Counted from the first letter of the stretch, positions 17,305 to 29,056 are shown. The stretch: DNA of 64,000 bases from Marinomonas gallaica (GCF_001639745.1 NZ_LTAX01000004.1:1-64000), one strand, 5' to 3'. Numbers and translations: made by a program. Notes: generated by a model not told the origin, from the sequence alone.

Positions 17305-17994
17305 TTACTCAGCGCTTTCGATGTCCAGCAGTTCTACTGTGAACTGAAGGGCCGAATGCGGTGGGATTGGGCCTGTTCCGCCTGGGCCGTACGCTAAATC
17401 AGAAGGAATGTAGAATTCGTATTTAGAGCCAACCGGCATCAGCTGTACACCTTCTGTCCAACCCGGAATCACTTGATTGAGTGGGAAAGAAATAGGCTCG
17501 CCGCGTTCGTAGGAGCTATCAAATACCGTGCCATCAACCAATTTGCCTTCGTAGTTCACTTTAACGGTGTCGGTTTCGGCAGGTTTCGCACCGTCGCCTT
17601 GTTCGATGACTTTGTACATTAGACCGGAGTCTGTTGTCATGACGCCGTCTTGTTCCGCTTTTTCATCGAGCCAAGCTTGCGACTTTGATTGCGCTTCTTC
17701 TGCCATTTTTGCTTGCTCACGCTGTGCTTTTTCCATTTGTTCTTGCTGGAAAGCTTGTACGGTTGCTTGCACATCTTCTATCGACATTTGCGGTTCTACA
17801 TCGTTGAAAGAGTCGTCGAAACCCGCTTTAAAAGCTTCTAAGTCCATGCCTTCAAAGTCATTTGCCATGCGGCTACCAAACATTGTACCGATTGAGTAAC
17901 CCAGTTTCTGTTCTTTGCTATCAAGCTCGACGTCTGCAGCGTTTGCTAGTGAAACTGAAGAGACAACCAGCGCTGCGACTAATGTTTTTTTCAT
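17305..17994 (-). CDS. FKBP-type peptidyl-prolyl cis-trans isomerase (FkpA/Mip-like)
   Basis: A 229-residue periplasmic or outer-membrane-associated folding catalyst. It has a Sec signal peptide (MKKTLVAALVVSSVSLANA), an N-terminal dimerisation domain (~22-120: KLGYSIGTMFGSRMANDF, then a Glu/Gln/Ala-rich helix), and a C-terminal FKBP domain (~125-226) with VNYEGKLVDGTVFDSSYERG, FPLNQVIPGWTEGVQLM, and IPSDLAYGPGGTGPIPPHS, which contain the conserved aromatic active-site residues. It accelerates proline isomerisation of exported proteins. It is a single gene, convergent with the polysaccharide operon across the 55-bp repeats. Confidence 0.95.
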   Translation of the reverse strand: MKKTLVAALVVSSVSLANAADVELDSKEQKLGYSIGTMFGSRMANDFEGMDLEAFKAGFDDSFNDVEPQMSIEDVQATVQAFQQEQMEKAQREQAKMAEEAQSKSQAWLDEKAEQDGVMTTDSGLMYKVIEQGDGAKPAETDTVKVNYEGKLVDGTVFDSSYERGEPISFPLNQVIPGWTEGVQLMPVGSKYEFYIPSDLAYGPGGTGPIPPHSALQFTVELLDIESAE

Positions 17995-18500
17995 GTGAAA
18001 ATGTTCCGTTAGTTAAGGTTCTAATAAAGAACTTGGTTGGGGTGGATATAAGATTTTCAAGCACGTGAGCAGAATTTTTCAGGTATTTGATAAAACGCTT
18101 TGTGCTTCGCAAATCGATTCAAGCGTTCGTTTTTAACATAAGAGGGCTGTCCAGCACCAATCATGTATAACACTTCACTAAAGTGACCCCTTCACCTGTA
18201 CACCTAGTTAATACTCGAAAAGATACGCGAAGCACAAAGCGTTAAATAAATGTATGCCTCGATATTGGCGGCAACAAGCCCCTTTACAAATGGCTGACAC
18301 TTTTTGTGAAATCTGTGATTTGTCCATATAAGCATGCATTGCTATGGCTTGTAAGTCTGGTGGCTTTAATCAGGAAAGGGATTCATTTTAAAGAAATCTA
18401 AGTCAAAAAACGGTCGATTCTGTCGGATTAGGGTAAGTTAAAATGGCTTTTTAAGGCTAATATGAAGAGTCAATTATGCTAATAGCGCTGTCAGGATATT
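17995..18500. other. 506-bp gene-free region with an inverted-repeat-bounded segment
   Basis: No plausible gene. It holds the divergent promoters expected for the FKBP and GGDEF/EAL genes. A 17-bp perfect inverted repeat (18094-18110 and 18227-18243) bounds a 116-bp core, inside which lies a 12-bp palindrome, TCACTAAAGTGA (18175-18186). The remainder is AT-rich with no structure I can interpret. Confidence 0.6.
18094..18243. repeat. 150-bp segment bounded by perfect 17-bp inverted repeats
   Basis: AACGCTTTGTGCTTCGC at 18094-18110 reappears as its exact complement at 18227-18243. The inside has no open frame of note. The layout resembles a miniature inverted-repeat element, but no target-site duplication is obvious at the outer edges. 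Confidence 0.6.
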
Positions 18501-20534
18501 ATGTCTCGAAACGGATCATCGCAGGGTACTTCAACTTACCGTCAGTTGTTTATTACGATCGGTATTATCAGTGCGTTAGTATTTCTATGGGCGCGTACCT
18601 CGTTTAATCATTATCAAGTGGATTTATTTGATTTGGAGGGGGTCAATCTACAGCCTATTCAAGCTACGGAGCTGCTGTCTGAAAAGGATGATGGCTTGTT
18701 GTCGATGCGCTGTCGTTTGCTCCAAGTGTCGTCTTCCTTTACTTGTGGTGTTCAGGTGCATTTACCCAAGGATGCGCAAGGTAATTTATTTTCATTTGAT
18801 AGAATCGATCGCATGGAGATTGCGACGCAAGTGCTGACTGCTCCTGAGCGTTTTGATGGTCGATTACAAGTCAATATTGTGAGTATGTTTAAAGGCGGGG
18901 ACGATCAAGCACTGACCGATTCCAATTTAAAGTTTCACTCGACACGGATTGGCAGCGGCACGTTTGAAATCCCGCTGGATCGTTTTGATGTTGCCAGTTG
19001 GTGGCAGGATGCTTACAACATCAGTTTTGAAGACGCCAAGAAAGACTTTAGCCAAGTTGAGAGTGTGTACATATTGCTGAATGATAGACCGCTCAAATAC
19101 GAGGGCGAGTATCAATTCACGGTGTCTGAATTAAAAGTCGATGGCTATCTCGTGGATCCGTTGTCGTTGAATAATTGGCTGATTACATTTTGGCTAATGC
19201 TAGGTGTGGGCAGTCTGCTTCACTTCTCATGGCGCGGGCATGGCACGTTACAACGTATGCGTCGTGTCGCATTGTATGATCATGCTACTGAACTGTTGAA
19301 TGAGCAGGGTCTTAGGGATTACCTGCGCGGTTTAGCTCCAGAAGCGGATGGTGCCTTATATATCTTACGCTTTGATAATGCCGCCATTTTAGAGCGTCAC
19401 TTTGGTGAAAAAGTCTTTAATCAGCTGTTGATTAAAACCAAACAGCGTTTGTTGTCCGTGTTTCAGTCTCAGTCAGTGACCTTAGTTCGTCTTAGTGAGG
19501 CAGAGTTTGCTTTGTTTTGTCCTACGGGGATATTGGCGCGTGAGCAGCTACTTGAACGGATTTTCAAGGAAGGTGTCGAGATGGAAGGGGTTGGACACCT
19601 CAAACTGGATGTGATCGCAAGTGTGGTGGTGGAGTCGTCGATCCCCAAGAAACTGGATGCTGTGCTGGAAAAAGGTCGTTTCGTTTTGGACCAGCCGAAA
19701 GATAGAACAGTATTTGCGAAGCGTTATACGTCGGAATTGGATGAGCCATTACAGCGTAAAGCCTCTGTCGAGCAAGCTGTACGTCGTTGTATTGCGGAAG
19801 ACGACTTCTATCTGGTATTTATGCCGTTGTACGATGCCCGACGTGACCGAGTGATGGGGGCTGAGGCGTTACTGCGTTCTAATTCTGAAAGCTTAAGGCA
19901 ACTGTCACCAGAGGTGTACATTCCTGTGGCCGAAAAGGCCAACCTGATTCAAGAAATCGATATGCTAGTGCTGCGCAAAGCGCTGACGGCAATCAAACAA
20001 CACGAGTTGCCTGAAGGCTTTGTTTTATCAATTAATATCTCGGCGCAAGAACTGCTCGACAGTGAGTTCGCGCAGCGTATTGATGCGGCTTTACGCAGTG
20101 CGGGCGTGTCGGCCTCGAGTATTTGCCTCGAAGTGACAGAAACCTTCTTTGTACACATGGATGAGGCGAAAGTAGAGGTGCTGGATCAGCTGCGCGCGCT
20201 GGGGTGTCTTGTGTCATTAGACGACTTTGGTACAGGCTATACGTCGTTTGCGCATTTACAGCGTTTGTCTGTCGATGAGATTAAAATAGATCGTAGCTTT
20301 GTGAGCCGTTTGGATGACCCCAAAGCGCGTGTTGTCGTCGAGTCGATGGTGAACATTGCACAAGCACTGGATTATAAGCTGGTTGCGGAAGGGGTTGAAA
20401 CGTTGGAGCAGTTGGACTATTTGCGTTCGTTGGGCTGTCACTGTTTCCAAGGGTTTTTGTTTTCTGAGCCCACGACCTTGAAGAAAGCACTGGCGGCGCG
20501 AAAGCCCGCCCCGGTAGAAATAAGTCTAAAGTAG
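18501..20534 (+). CDS. Membrane-bound EAL-domain protein with degenerate GGDEF domain
   Basis: A 677-residue inner-membrane protein: membrane helix ~16-32, a periplasmic domain of roughly 190 residues, a second helix ~224-242 (WLITFWLMLGVGSLLHF), a GGDEF-like domain (~260-400) and an EAL domain (~410-665). The GGDEF motif is lost (SEAEFALF stands where GGDEF should be), so cyclase activity is unlikely. The EAL domain looks intact: GAEALLRS, LSINISAQEL, ICLEVTET, LDDFGTGYTSF, DEIKIDRSFV, VAEGVET and QGFLFSEP carry the metal- and substrate-binding residues. It is probably a c-di-GMP phosphodiesterase sensing a periplasmic cue. A single gene, ended by the hairpin at 20533. Confidence 0.92.
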   Translation: MSRNGSSQGTSTYRQLFITIGIISALVFLWARTSFNHYQVDLFDLEGVNLQPIQATELLSEKDDGLLSMRCRLLQVSSSFTCGVQVHLPKDAQGNLFSFDRIDRMEIATQVLTAPERFDGRLQVNIVSMFKGGDDQALTDSNLKFHSTRIGSGTFEIPLDRFDVASWWQDAYNISFEDAKKDFSQVESVYILLNDRPLKYEGEYQFTVSELKVDGYLVDPLSLNNWLITFWLMLGVGSLLHFSWRGHGTLQRMRRVALYDHATELLNEQGLRDYLRGLAPEADGALYILRFDNAAILERHFGEKVFNQLLIKTKQRLLSVFQSQSVTLVRLSEAEFALFCPTGILAREQLLERIFKEGVEMEGVGHLKLDVIASVVVESSIPKKLDAVLEKGRFVLDQPKDRTVFAKRYTSELDEPLQRKASVEQAVRRCIAEDDFYLVFMPLYDARRDRVMGAEALLRSNSESLRQLSPEVYIPVAEKANLIQEIDMLVLRKALTAIKQHELPEGFVLSINISAQELLDSEFAQRIDAALRSAGVSASSICLEVTETFFVHMDEAKVEVLDQLRALGCLVSLDDFGTGYTSFAHLQRLSVDEIKIDRSFVSRLDDPKARVVVESMVNIAQALDYKLVAEGVETLEQLDYLRSLGCHCFQGFLFSEPTTLKKALAARKPAPVEISLK

Positions 20535-20565
20535 GGTGGGCGCCTATCTAAGGATGCCCACCCTT
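20533..20565. terminator. Shared terminator between the EAL gene and hslO
   Basis: AGGGTGGGC pairs with GCCCACCCT around a 14-nt loop and is followed by TTT on the plus strand. The genes on both sides converge on it. It overlaps the last bases of the EAL gene's stop codon. Confidence 0.65.
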
Positions 20566-20570
20566 TGCTA

Positions 20571-21449
20571 TTAATGTGTTTGTGCTTGGTCGCCTAACGC
20601 GTGGTCTAAATCTTCTTTGTTAAACTGGTAGACTTCCGCGCAGAACTGGCATTCAGCTTTGATTGAGCCTTCTTCGCTAATGATTTGGCGAATTTCTTCT
20701 GCCCCCATAGACGCGATGGCATCAAATGTACGTTGGCGTGAGCATGAACAACCAAATTGCATGGTTTTAGAATCGTACATGCGCAGCTCTTCTTCGTGGT
20801 ACAGGCGGTGTAATAGCTCTGTTGTGTCTAAGGTTAGCAACTCTTCATCTTTTACGGTGGTCGCTAAGTGAACGAAACGTTCCCATGCATCTTCATCGCC
20901 ATCTTTTGCTTGTTCTGCGGGTAGGCGTTGTAAGAAAAGCCCGGCTGCTTGTGTGCCGTCGGCGGCTAACCATACGCGGCTTGGTAACTGCTCTGATTGG
21001 AAGAAGTATTGCTCTAGGCACTGGGCCAAGCTATCACCGACGATCTCGACGATGCCTTGGTAGCGATTACCTTGACGCGGTTCGATGGTGATTACCAAAT
21101 AACCGTTAGCAAGCAGCTCTTTCAATGACGCCTGTTCTGGAAACGCTTGTGCTTCATCCCATTGGGCAATGGCACGCAAGTTTTGCTGTTCGTCACACTC
21201 AGCCATTAACGTTTTTAACTGACCTTCGCCTTTACACTGGATTGATAGCACGCCGTCAATTTTGACGATGTCGCGCAATAGAGCAATGGCGGCAACAAAC
21301 TCGCCTAAAAGTTTTTCAAGGGATTTCGGGTAACTTTTACGAGAAATGATGTTTTGGTAAGCATCGGTTAGAAGTACGCGCTCGCCTCGAACATTGGTGT
21401 TATCGAAGGAGAAGCGTTGGATTTCATTGATGTTGTTCACAAGAATCAC
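20571..21449 (-). CDS. hslO: Hsp33 redox-activated chaperone
   Basis: A 292-residue cytoplasmic holdase switched on by oxidative stress. The C-terminal redox zinc site is present: CSC near residue 235 (FGCSCSRQR) and CQFC near residue 268 (AECQFCAEVY), the C-x-C...C-x2-C arrangement that holds zinc when reduced and forms disulfides when oxidised. The N-terminal domain has FDNTNVRGERVLLTDAYQNI and the family's GEFVAAIALL. The length is typical. It is monocistronic, convergent with the EAL gene and divergent from the ABC-F gene. Confidence 0.96.
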   Translation of the reverse strand: MILVNNINEIQRFSFDNTNVRGERVLLTDAYQNIISRKSYPKSLEKLLGEFVAAIALLRDIVKIDGVLSIQCKGEGQLKTLMAECDEQQNLRAIAQWDEAQAFPEQASLKELLANGYLVITIEPRQGNRYQGIVEIVGDSLAQCLEQYFFQSEQLPSRVWLAADGTQAAGLFLQRLPAEQAKDGDEDAWERFVHLATTVKDEELLTLDTTELLHRLYHEEELRMYDSKTMQFGCSCSRQRTFDAIASMGAEEIRQIISEEGSIKAECQFCAEVYQFNKEDLDHALGDQAQTH

Positions 21450-21610
21450 CGTTAAATTAAGTATGCGTACATTTTAAATCGCAATGGCCGATTTTGCACC
21501 TTATGTGAGGGCGCTAAATGAGGTTTAAAGGGGCAATCTCAAAGAGGCTCGCTTGGTCTTTTATAATCCTCTAAAATGCGTGCTTTGCTAAATCACTCAG
21601 AGACGTATTC

Positions 21611-23539
21611 ATGATCCAGTTTTCCCAAGTCAGTTTGCAACGCGGTACGCAGTTTTTGCTTGAACAGGCCGATATGACCATTTTTGAAGGTCAAAAGGTG
21701 GGTTTGATCGGGGCAAATGGCGCGGGTAAATCGTCTTTGTTTGCGTTAGTGCGTGGTTTGTTGCATGCGGATACAGGAGAGGTCATTCTACCGGGCCAGC
21801 GTCGTATCGCGTTTATGGCACAAGAGGTAGAAGACGTTGACCGTACGGCGTTGGAATATTGTCTTGATGGTGACGATCAGTTGCGTGTGATCGAAGCGAA
21901 AATTGAAGTGGCGCAAAGCAGTGGCGATGATCATGCCCATGCTCACTGGTTAAGCGAATACGAAAATGTACAGGGTTATACTGCACAGGCGCGCGGTGAA
22001 ATGCTGCTCCAAGGTCTAGGTTTCAAAATGGCCGACATGAGTAAAAAAGTGGCGGATTTCTCAGGTGGTTGGCGCATTCGTTTAAACCTTGCACGGGCGT
22101 TGATGTGTCCATCTGATATTTTGCTGTTGGACGAACCGACCAACCACTTGGATTTGGATGCGGTAATGTGGCTTGAAAACTGGTTGCGCTCTTACGCGGG
22201 TACGTTGTTATTGATCTCTCACGACCGGGATTTTCTCGATGGTATTTGTAGCCATATCGTTCATCTCTACCAGAAGAAGCTGAATCTGTATAAAGGTAAC
22301 TACAGTAATTATGAGCGTCAGCGCGCTGAGCATTTAGCACAGCAGCAATCCATGTTTGAACAGCAGCAACGTAAGCGTGCTCATCTACAAGAGTATGTAG
22401 ATCGCTTCCGCTACAAAGCGACAAAGGCAAAGCAAGCCCAAAGCCGACTTAAAATGCTGGAAAAAATGGAGAGTATTGGACCTGCGCACATTGATTCTCA
22501 ATTTCAATTTTCTATACCGATGGCGGATAAAACCTCGCCCCAATTGGTCAGTTTGATTCAAGCGGACTTGGGTTATGTGATGGAAGATGGCACGCCAAGA
22601 GTACAGTTGGGAGAGTCGAATTTTTCTGTACGTGACGGTCAGCGTATTGGTCTATTGGGCCCTAATGGCGCGGGTAAATCGACGCTGATTAAATCCTTGG
22701 TAGAAGAATTGGATTTGTTATCAGGGGAGCGTGTCTATGGTGAAAACACCAAGGTTGGCTATTTCTCTCAGCATCAGTTGAGCGCATTGGATTTAGAAGC
22801 GTCGCCTGTCTTACACATTCAGCGCATTACTCCGACGGCACTGGAAGCGGATGTGCGTAAGTATCTTGGCGGTTTTGGTTTTATTGGTGATGATGCGCTT
22901 CGCGCGGTGAAAGGTTTTTCCGGCGGGGAAAAAGCCCGTTTGGCTTTGTCTTTGATTGCATGGCGCAAACCGAACTTGCTGGTACTCGATGAGCCGACTA
23001 ACCATTTGGACTTAGACATGCGTCAAGCATTGACGGAGGCTTTGCAAGAGTTTGAGGGAGCGATCCTTGTGGTATCCCATGATCGTCACTTATTAAACAG
23101 TACTGTCGATGAATTTTTCTTAGTGGCTGATCATCAAATTGAAGCATTTGATGGGGATCTGCATGCTTATCATCAATGGTTGCAAGCCAGACAGCAGCAG
23201 GCTAATCAAGCAGAACGTGCAGCTGGTGGTAATGACGTAAAAGTTGAAAAAGTAGACCGTAAAGAAGAACGTCGCAAAGCCGCTGAGCAACGTGAAAAAT
23301 TACGTCCTCTGCGTAAGTTGATCGAGAAACATGAGAAAACCATGCAAACCGCCCAGGCGCACCTTTCGAGCATCAGTGAAGCTATGTCTGATAACGATCT
23401 GTATGACATTGCCAATAAAGACAAACTGCAACGTCTGTTAGCCGATGAAGCGCAATGGAAGAAGACGCTAGAAGACGCAGAAGAGGCGTGGTTTGAGGCT
23501 CAAGATGAACTAGAGCAGGTTGAGATTGAACTGGCTTAA
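21611..23539 (+). CDS. ABC-F family ATPase (YheS-like)
   Basis: A 642-residue soluble protein of two fused ABC domains with no membrane segments, as in ribosome-acting ABC-F translation factors. Domain 1: Walker A GANGAGKSS, signature DFSGGWRIRLNLARAL, Walker B LLLDEPTNHLDLD. The linker between the domains (~235-310) is rich in Lys, Arg and Gln, the P-site tRNA interaction motif region. Domain 2: GPNGAGKST, FSGGEKARLALSL, LVLDEPTNHLD. The charged C-terminal extension (~540-642) is coiled coil. Overall resemblance is to E. coli YheS rather than Uup or EttA. It likely resolves stalled ribosomes; a single gene. Confidence 0.9.
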   Translation: MIQFSQVSLQRGTQFLLEQADMTIFEGQKVGLIGANGAGKSSLFALVRGLLHADTGEVILPGQRRIAFMAQEVEDVDRTALEYCLDGDDQLRVIEAKIEVAQSSGDDHAHAHWLSEYENVQGYTAQARGEMLLQGLGFKMADMSKKVADFSGGWRIRLNLARALMCPSDILLLDEPTNHLDLDAVMWLENWLRSYAGTLLLISHDRDFLDGICSHIVHLYQKKLNLYKGNYSNYERQRAEHLAQQQSMFEQQQRKRAHLQEYVDRFRYKATKAKQAQSRLKMLEKMESIGPAHIDSQFQFSIPMADKTSPQLVSLIQADLGYVMEDGTPRVQLGESNFSVRDGQRIGLLGPNGAGKSTLIKSLVEELDLLSGERVYGENTKVGYFSQHQLSALDLEASPVLHIQRITPTALEADVRKYLGGFGFIGDDALRAVKGFSGGEKARLALSLIAWRKPNLLVLDEPTNHLDLDMRQALTEALQEFEGAILVVSHDRHLLNSTVDEFFLVADHQIEAFDGDLHAYHQWLQARQQQANQAERAAGGNDVKVEKVDRKEERRKAAEQREKLRPLRKLIEKHEKTMQTAQAHLSSISEAMSDNDLYDIANKDKLQRLLADEAQWKKTLEDAEEAWFEAQDELEQVEIELA

Positions 23540-23763
23540 ATAGTTTATATCAACATTGTTTCTAAGCCTTAGCGTTTATAAATGCTGAAAACACACCTGA
23601 TATAAAATTTTTTTATATGTTTTATATGGCGAATGCTCGCCAGCTTAGACTTTTAATATTTGTTGGTTTTTGATAATAGTATTTATTCTTATTTGGTGCT
23701 TTTTTACTTTATTAAAATGGTATTTTTATCGTCATCGTTTGTTATTAAGGAGTGATAACAGCC

Positions 23764-25380
23764 GTGAATATTCGCTTAGTATCCATTGGAGTACGTTCTA
23801 CGATTGCGTTCGCGGTTGTGGGTCTAATTGTGTTGGGAATAGGACTTTTTTCTATTAATCGTGTCTCTAATCTGTCCGATGAATTTGATGTCGTGACAGA
23901 GCATCGAGTGCCTGCGCTGGTGTATTCAAAGAATATGGTTGCAGCACTGTATGAGTTACGTTTTGAGGTGGTGAAAACGATTCTATCGCCTGAAACCTCT
24001 GACCAAGGCCGACGTCGTGTGACGGCCGCGGAAGAGCGCTTTAAAGCGGAACTGGAAAAAATGCGTAATGTAGCGCGAGCTGAAGAGGCCGTTCGGCTTG
24101 TGGCAAAAGTGACGCAGCAGTTTTCAGATTATCAAGCATTACAAAAACGCATACTCGATTTAGTAGTGGCGGGCAATGTCGCCGCGAGTTTACCCGTGCA
24201 GGAACAAGCAAAAGTGGCGGGGAGTGAGCTTGTCAACTCAATTGAATTATTAGAGAAATTTCAGAATCAGCGCATCATAGACAGCGATCATAGAGTTGAT
24301 CAAGCTGAAACGGATACCATGGTAATTATGTACTCCGTCATTGCTTGTGCATTGATGTTGGTAGCACTGTTTTCTTATCTATTTACTCGAAGTCTTGTTC
24401 GACCTCTTCGAGTTGCCATTGGGGCAGCAAAGGCCATCGCCAATGGCGACTTGCGTCATGAGTTTTCGGATAAAGGGAAAGACGAGGCGGCGCAGATGAT
24501 ACAAGCGTTAGCGGCCATGCAGTCTAATCTGAGGAAGACAATCTATGATATTCAGGCCTCAGCCCGCCAGCTCGCTTCGACATCTGAAAATTTGAGTAGT
24601 GTCACGGAGCTTTCAACTAAAGCAATTTACGATCAGAACGTGCAGCTAGAGCAAGCTGTATCATCTGTGACGCAGCTATCATCCGCTGTTGATGAAGTCG
24701 CTCGTAATGCTGTTGCGACGTCAGAAGAATCTCAAAACGCGAATGAGCGTTCAGAGGTGGGTAACCAAGAAGTATCAAATACCATTGATACGATTAACGG
24801 TTTATTGTCCGAGCTTGATGGCACAATGTCAGGTGTTACGTCCCTAGAGCAGCAAGTTTCTAATATTGGTAAAGTGTTAGATGTGATTCGTGATATTGCA
24901 GAGCAAACTAATTTATTGGCTCTGAATGCCGCAATTGAGGCTGCCCGTGCGGGAGAGAGTGGTCGTGGTTTTGCTGTGGTAGCAGATGAGGTGCGTGGTT
25001 TGGCTCACCGGACTCATGAGTCGACCATAGAAATTGAAAGCATGATTGGTTCCGTGCAAAAAGACACAGGCAGCACTGTTAGTTCTATTCGTACAAGTTA
25101 TGAAAAAGCGAAAGAAACTCTGGACATTGCTCATCGCGCTGGGGACGCGCTGGAGGCTATTCGAACCTCAGTCGTAAAAATTAATGAGCAAAATACGACC
25201 ATAGCATCCGCCGCTGAGGAGCAGGCTATCGTCTCCAATACCGTAGATGAAGGGCTGGTTGCTATTAGCGATCTTGCGAATGCAACCGCTGAAGCAGCGA
25301 ATAAAAGCAGCCAATCAAGTCAAGAACTTGCACAACTGGCGGAGTCTCTTAGTAAGCTAACCAGTCAGTTTAAGGTGTAA
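23764..25380 (+). CDS. Methyl-accepting chemotaxis protein
   Basis: A chemoreceptor of ~538 residues. Helix 1 (~10-30) anchors a periplasmic four-helix-bundle sensor (~30-180), helix 2 ([20 protein letters not shown]) follows, then a HAMP domain ([20 protein letters not shown]) and the cytoplasmic signalling domain. The hairpin tip is perfect: [20 protein letters not shown], followed by [15 protein letters not shown]. There is no C-terminal pentapeptide for CheR/CheB tethering. The ligand is unknown. I chose GTG 23764 because AAGGAG lies 11 bases before it; a GTG at 23752 overlaps that site and would add four residues. It stands alone and ends with a strong terminator. Confidence 0.95.
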   Translation: MNIRLVSIGVRSTIAFAVVGLIVLGIGLFSINRVSNLSDEFDVVTEHRVPALVYSKNMVAALYELRFEVVKTILSPETSDQGRRRVTAAEERFKAELEKMRNVARAEEAVRLVAKVTQQFSDYQALQKRILDLVVAGNVAASLPVQEQAKVAGSELVNSIELLEKFQNQRIIDSDHRVDQAETDTMVIMYSVIACALMLVALFSYLFTRSLVRPLRVAIGAAKAIANGDLRHEFSDKGKDEAAQMIQALAAMQSNLRKTIYDIQASARQLASTSENLSSVTELSTKAIYDQNVQLEQAVSSVTQLSSAVDEVARNAVATSEESQNANERSEVGNQEVSNTIDTINGLLSELDGTMSGVTSLEQQVSNIGKVLDVIRDIAEQTNLLALNAAIEAARAGESGRGFAVVADEVRGLAHRTHESTIEIESMIGSVQKDTGSTVSSIRTSYEKAKETLDIAHRAGDALEAIRTSVVKINEQNTTIASAAEEQAIVSNTVDEGLVAISDLANATAEAANKSSQSSQELAQLAESLSKLTSQFKV

Positions 25381-25416
25381 GCCCTAATTTTTACGCTCTA
25401 GATCATGGAGCAGCTT

Positions 25417-25452
25417 AAGGCCTCTAATGGAAAGAACATTAGAGGCCTTTTT
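25417..25452 (+). terminator. Strong Rho-independent terminator after the chemoreceptor gene
   Basis: AAGGCCTCTAATG and CATTAGAGGCCTT form a 13-bp perfect stem with a 7-nt loop and a T-run. It is 37 bp past the stop. Confidence 0.9.
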
Positions 25453-25607
25453 ATTTGTGTTGCAACATCATGCTTTTTCTATAAATTTGCTGAATGATAT
25501 CAATACCTACCCTTTAATTTTGTTCTAGAATGGGTTTATTCGTAAAAAGGGAAAGTCTTTACTAACGTGCTTTTCCTTGTTTTATCGGACAATTTGCGTC
25601 TCTGTAA

Positions 25608-26651
<1,044 letters not shown>

Positions 26652-26803
26652 AACGGCTTCATTATTTTCGTGTTGAGATGTTGATTAATCATCGAGGAAG
26701 CCGTGACCCTAGGGCCGCGTTAGTGTAATTTTAAAGTTGGCCAGACTGCTTAGTTAGGTCAACATGGAACATAATGATGGCACGCTATTGGAGCTGACAC
26801 GCA

Positions 26804-29056
26804 ATGTCTGAACAGCCTGAAAAAGAAAATGAAGTGGCTCAATCCTCAGCTAATACAAACGAGGATACTGCACAGAACGAAGCCAAGACGATCGAAGAGA
26901 TTGCTGAGGAATTGGTACTAGAACCGATCCCAGAGCAGCCTATTGATCCAAGCCGTTTAGCCATTGAAGAGCGCTTACCTGAAGACATCGATTTGTCGGA
27001 TCCAGAGCTGTTCTTTAACCGTGAGCTTAGTCATCTACAGTTCAATGCGCGTGTACTTGAGCAGGCTATGGACGAAAATCATCCGGTTTTGAACCGTTTG
27101 ATGTTCCTGTGTATTTTCAGCTCAAACATGGATGAGTTCTTTGAAATACGTGTGGCAGGCCTAAAAAGTCAGATTGAATACGGTCGCGAGAAAAACGGCC
27201 CAGATGGCATGCACCCACGTAAGGTGTTGCAGTTGATTAGCGACCACGCTCACAAACTTGTGCGTCGTCAATACCGTATCTTAAATGACATTATTTTCCC
27301 AAAACTGGCGGAAGAAAATATTCGCTTTATTCGACGCTCGGTGTGGACTGAAAAGCAAGCGGCTTGGGTAAAGCGTTACTTTCGTGACAATGTGTTACCC
27401 ATCATTAGTCCGGTAGGGCTTGATCCTGCTCACCCATTCCCGCGCTTGGCGAACAAGACCTTTAACTTTGTGGTTGAGTTAGAGGGCCGTGATGCGTTTG
27501 GTCGTGAAAACGGTTTGGCGATTGTGCCCGCACCAAGTTCTTTACCTCGCTTGGTCAAGCTACCTGACGATGTTTGTGAAGGTGGCGATAACATGGTATT
27601 CCTATCTTCCATCATTCACGCTCATGCTGATCAGTTATTCCCTGGTATGACCGTTAAAGGCTGTTTCCAATTCCGCCTGACTCGTAACGCCGATTTAGAA
27701 GTGGATTCTGATGACATTGGTTTGGATTTGGCCGGTGCCTTGCGTACAGAATTACAAAGTCGTCATTACGGTAGCTCCGTGCGTTTGGAAATTGCGGATA
27801 ACTGTCCTGCGCACATTGTGGACGCCCTATTAGCGCAGTTTGATTTAGCGGAACAAGATTTATATTGCATCGATGGGCCAGTAAACTTGAGCCGATTAAT
27901 GGCTGTGTTGGAGTTAGTGGATCGATCTGATTTGATGTATCCGCCGTTTTCTCCTGGCTTACCGAATAAACTGGCGAAGTCTGGTGGTATCTTCGAGGCT
28001 GTACGTCAACGAGATTACCTGTTGATGCACCCGTTTGAGAGTTTCTCACCAGTCGTTGATATGCTCAGTGAAGCGGCCAAAGACCCGCATGTGATTGCCA
28101 TTCGTCAAACTCTTTACCGCACTGGAGCCCGTTCACCGATTGCCAATGCGTTGGTGGAGGCTGCACGCAACGGTAAGGAGGTAACCGTTGTTATTGAGTT
28201 ACGTGCGCGTTTCGATGAAGCGGAAAACTTAGCGTTAGCCAGTCGTTTGCAGGATGCTGGTGCAATCGTCGTATACGGTGTCGTGCGTCATAAAACCCAC
28301 GCGAAGATGATCTTGATTGTGCGTCGTGAGGGGCCAGATCTGACGCGTTACGTGCATCTAGGTACTGGTAACTATCACGCGGGTAACGCGCGCTTGTATA
28401 CCGACTACAGCTTCCTAACCTGTGATAAAGAAATTGGCGACGATGTACACCGAGTCTTCCAGCAGCTAACCGGCATGAGTAAAGAGCTGAAAGTGAAGAA
28501 GCTGTTGCATGCACCGTTTACATTGCGTGACCGCTTGCTGGATATGATCAATAAAGAAGCAGAAAACGCGCGTAATGGCGATCCAGCGCGGATTATCATT
28601 AAGGTAAACTCTTTAACCGAGCAGCGTTTAGTGCAAGCACTTTATAAAGCTTCTCAGGCAGGCGTGAAGATCGATTTGATTATTCGCGGTATTTGTACGC
28701 TACGCCCGGGTATTAAAGGCGTATCGTCTAATATTCGTGTACGCAGCATTATCGGACGTTTTCTTGAACATACACGTGTTTACTACTTCTATAATAATCG
28801 CGTGCCCATGGTGTATCTATCCAGTGCCGACGGCATGGATCGTAACCTGAATAACCGTGTTGAAGTCGCATTCCCAATTCAAGACTTTAAACTGTCGCGT
28901 CGAGTGAAAAAAGAGCTGGAATATTACTTGAAAGACAACACGCAAAGTTGGTTGTTACAAAGCGATGGGTCTTACCAGCTGGCTAAGCCGCGTAAAGGAG
29001 AGTACCGCACAGCACAACGTGCGTTGATGAATGATTTAGCGGATAACTCTCGTTAA
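26804..29056 (+). CDS. ppk1: Polyphosphate kinase 1
   Basis: A 750-residue enzyme that reversibly makes inorganic polyphosphate from ATP. An acidic N-terminal extension of ~65 residues (Glu/Ala/Asn-rich) precedes the conserved core beginning [20 protein letters not shown]. In the catalytic half are [14 protein letters not shown] and [20 protein letters not shown] (~516-535), which hold the histidine phosphorylated in the family, then [20 protein letters not shown] and EHTRVYYF. The extension is longer than in the E. coli enzyme. Next to hemB, as in pseudomonads; the partner gene ppx lies 4.4 kb downstream rather than adjacent. Confidence 0.97.
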   Translation: MSEQPEKENEVAQSSANTNEDTAQNEAKTIEEIAEELVLEPIPEQPIDPSRLAIEERLPEDIDLSDPELFFNRELSHLQFNARVLEQAMDENHPVLNRLMFLCIFSSNMDEFFEIRVAGLKSQIEYGREKNGPDGMHPRKVLQLISDHAHKLVRRQYRILNDIIFPKLAEENIRFIRRSVWTEKQAAWVKRYFRDNVLPIISPVGLDPAHPFPRLANKTFNFVVELEGRDAFGRENGLAIVPAPSSLPRLVKLPDDVCEGGDNMVFLSSIIHAHADQLFPGMTVKGCFQFRLTRNADLEVDSDDIGLDLAGALRTELQSRHYGSSVRLEIADNCPAHIVDALLAQFDLAEQDLYCIDGPVNLSRLMAVLELVDRSDLMYPPFSPGLPNKLAKSGGIFEAVRQRDYLLMHPFESFSPVVDMLSEAAKDPHVIAIRQTLYRTGARSPIANALVEAARNGKEVTVVIELRARFDEAENLALASRLQDAGAIVVYGVVRHKTHAKMILIVRREGPDLTRYVHLGTGNYHAGNARLYTDYSFLTCDKEIGDDVHRVFQQLTGMSKELKVKKLLHAPFTLRDRLLDMINKEAENARNGDPARIIIKVNSLTEQRLVQALYKASQAGVKIDLIIRGICTLRPGIKGVSSNIRVRSIIGRFLEHTRVYYFYNNRVPMVYLSSADGMDRNLNNRVEVAFPIQDFKLSRRVKKELEYYLKDNTQSWLLQSDGSYQLAKPRKGEYRTAQRALMNDLADNSR

